This document shows positions 62,845-64,000 of a stretch of 64,000 bases of DNA, one piece after another (within the stretch, counting starts at the first letter, position 1; each line of letters starts with the position of its first letter). The notes beneath the pieces are model-generated. The model was not told the DNA's origin and searched no databases. It saw nothing but the letters and a program-made list of their open reading frames with translations. The stretch spans positions 1-64,000 of the forward strand of contig NZ_ADGQ01000050.1 in NCBI RefSeq assembly GCF_000147675.1, in the 5' to 3' direction. The translations under genes were made by a program, and so were the position numbers. Source of the DNA: Peptostreptococcus stomatis DSM 17678 (GTDB lineage Bacteria > Bacillota > Clostridia > Peptostreptococcales > Peptostreptococcaceae).

Positions 62845-63495
62845 ATGAACACATATTATTTAGTAAGACATGGCCAAACTGTTTGGAATACACAGGGAAG
62901 GACACAGGGTCATGGTAATTCACCCTTGACTGAACTGGGAAAAATCCAGGCAATAAATTTGGCAAAATATTTGAAGGAATATCCTATTGATTTAATATAT
63001 TGTAGTGACCTTGGCAGGGCTGTAGAGACTGCCGAAATAATAGGCGAAGAGTTAAACTTAAGTATTAATCCTACACCTGCCCTTAGAGAAATGGGTTTTG
63101 GTGAATGGGAGGGTATGCCTATACCAAAAATAAAGGAAAAATATCCAGACCTCCTACACCTATGGAGAAATGAGCCAGATAAGGCTGATATGCCAGGGGG
63201 AGAGACATTACATATAGTAAAGGAGAGGGAAGACAAGTTAATAGAGGACTTGAATGAAAAATACCAAGATAAGCACATTCTTTTGGTATCTCATTCAGTA
63301 ACTGTTAGGGTAATGCTTTTAAGCTTTTTAGAGTCACCACTTTCTAACTTGTATAGGATAAAACAGGACAATACTGCCCTTAATATAGTTGAATTTAGGG
63401 AGTATGGGCCCGTAGTTATAAAGATGAATGATATAAACCACCTAGAGTCAGGTGCATTTTTGGACATAAACCAGATTCAGAGTCCACTGGAGTAG
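62845..63495 (+). CDS. Histidine phosphatase (phosphoglycerate mutase-like)
   Basis: 216 residues with the phospho-histidine motif YLVRHGQT (His9), an Arg in YCSDLGRAVETAEII, an acidic Glu in LREMGFGEWEG and the second His in LLVSHSVTVR. Cofactor-dependent PGM-like fold, but too short and divergent for glycolytic GpmA; more like CobC/PhoE-type phosphatases. ATG at 62845 follows GGAGGTTAGA. The next gene begins 16 bases on. Confidence 0.85.
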   Translation: MNTYYLVRHGQTVWNTQGRTQGHGNSPLTELGKIQAINLAKYLKEYPIDLIYCSDLGRAVETAEIIGEELNLSINPTPALREMGFGEWEGMPIPKIKEKYPDLLHLWRNEPDKADMPGGETLHIVKEREDKLIEDLNEKYQDKHILLVSHSVTVRVMLLSFLESPLSNLYRIKQDNTALNIVEFREYGPVVIKMNDINHLESGAFLDINQIQSPLE

Positions 63496-63511
63496 TTAAG
63501 AGAGATAGATA

Positions 63512-64000
63512 ATGAAGAAAGAATATGATTTGATTGTTGTCGGGGCAGGACCTGGAGGTATTATGGCCGCCCTCACAGCTAGGAAGTATAATAATACATC
63601 AAAGATAGCCCTAGTCGAATCGGGTAAAGCCCTTGGGCAAAAGTTGGCCATGACCGGTGGAGGTAGGTGTAATTTCACAAATAATAGGCCTATAGAAGAG
63701 TTTTTTGACATGGTGGTAAATAACAAAAAATTCCTTTATTCCTCCTTTTATTCTTTTACAAATGAAGACTTAAAGACCTTTGTCAGATCCCTGGGTTTAG
63801 ACTATAATGTGGAAGTTGATAATGACCAGAAAGTCTATATTAAAACATCTAAAGCTCAAGATTTTATAGGGGCTTTAGAGGCTAAATTAAAAGATGCTAA
63901 TATAAACCTATATTTGGGATGCAAGGTTCGAGATATAAATATTGAGGATAAAATAAAATCCGTTAAATTTAAGGACTACCTACTAAGTGCTAAGAGGGTG
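63512..64000 (+). CDS. BaiN/HI0933-family FAD-dependent oxidoreductase (partial, runs off the window)
   Basis: First 163 codons of a second flavoprotein of the family seen at 12521. FAD motif VVGAGPGGIMAA near residues 9-20, the signature GQKLAMTGGGRCNFTN (family: GRKIRITGKGRCNVTN) and YSSFYSFTNEDL. The frame stays open to base 64000, so the C-terminus is outside. GAGAGATAG is a modest ribosome site before ATG at 63512. Co-transcribed with the histidine phosphatase by spacing. Confidence 0.85.
   Translation, partial: MKKEYDLIVVGAGPGGIMAALTARKYNNTSKIALVESGKALGQKLAMTGGGRCNFTNNRPIEEFFDMVVNNKKFLYSSFYSFTNEDLKTFVRSLGLDYNVEVDNDQKVYIKTSKAQDFIGALEAKLKDANINLYLGCKVRDINIEDKIKSVKFKDYLLSAKRV

Noticed and set aside
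1-64000. CRISPR arrays, tRNA genes and insertion sequences
   Set aside because: No regularly spaced repeats of suitable length, no cloverleaf-like sequences and no transposase frames were found on reading both strands.

Overview
The window looks like chromosome from an anaerobic, low-GC Firmicute of class Clostridia, most like Peptostreptococcaceae and relatives. The reasons are the strongly AT-rich coding with AGG/AGA arginine codons, AGGAGG ribosome binding sites with frequent TTG starts, a T-box leader, a SpoIIE-type phosphatase, a one-chain pyruvate:ferredoxin oxidoreductase, an NfnAB-type electron-bifurcating transhydrogenase and a GlcT-controlled glucose PTS. This is inference; no 16S gene or other species marker is present. 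I see no insertion sequence, prophage, CRISPR array or tRNA gene. The window is mostly ordinary core genome with several unusual genes.

Layout. 1-7.5 kb: a minus-strand membrane-anchored glucosaminidase, RNase P RNA (minus), then an operon of a 947-residue acidic SPOR-domain membrane protein, a 659-residue unknown, an unlisted 58-residue gene and galE. 7.5-14.5 kb: two tandem paralogous lipoproteins, asnA, hpt, a HAD phosphatase, a BaiN/HI0933-type flavoprotein, a strongly folded intergenic element and an unknown minus-strand gene. 14.6-24 kb: GAF/SpoIIE phosphatase, pyruvate:ferredoxin oxidoreductase, glcT and ptsG with an antitermination leader. 24-28.7 kb: a secreted unknown, a small membrane protein, then aroA, aroC, chorismate mutase and shikimate kinase. 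28.9-34.1 kb: asnB, an Ig-like/Fn3 surface protein, and asnS behind an Asn T-box. 34.3-38.6 kb: an alpha/beta-hydrolase-like protein lacking catalytic Ser and His, a truncated condensation-adenylation protein with no carrier domain, and ddl. 38.8-47.6 kb: cinA operon (cinA, HAD, membrane protein, YhcC-type radical SAM), a phospholipase C-like protein, a VTT membrane protein, RNase H, an S24/HTH repressor and a VanW protein. 47.8-64 kb: gltX, purF, topB, ttcA-like/exonuclease/glycosyltransferase-51 operon, a sulfurtransferase, nfnA-nfnB, a lipoprotein, rluB-type pseudouridine synthase, an RpiR regulator, a histidine phosphatase and a second BaiN/HI0933 flavoprotein cut by the window end.

How it fits together. 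Glucose enters through PtsG under GlcT. Pyruvate is oxidised by NifJ to acetyl-CoA and reduced ferredoxin, and NfnAB can exchange electrons between ferredoxin, NADH and NADPH. Asparagine metabolism is unusually concentrated (asnA, asnB, T-box-regulated asnS), and there is a partial aromatic pathway.

The observation most worth testing is the chorismate mutase/shikimate kinase junction. The kinase frame has no start codon before its first beta strand, and the mutase ends in a perfectly phased A_AAA_AAG slippery heptamer inside an A8 run that would fuse the two enzymes by a -1 shift. Second are the double-mutant alpha/beta-hydrolase and the adjacent carrier-less, N-truncated condensation-adenylation gene with helically phased AATAT repeats in front of it.
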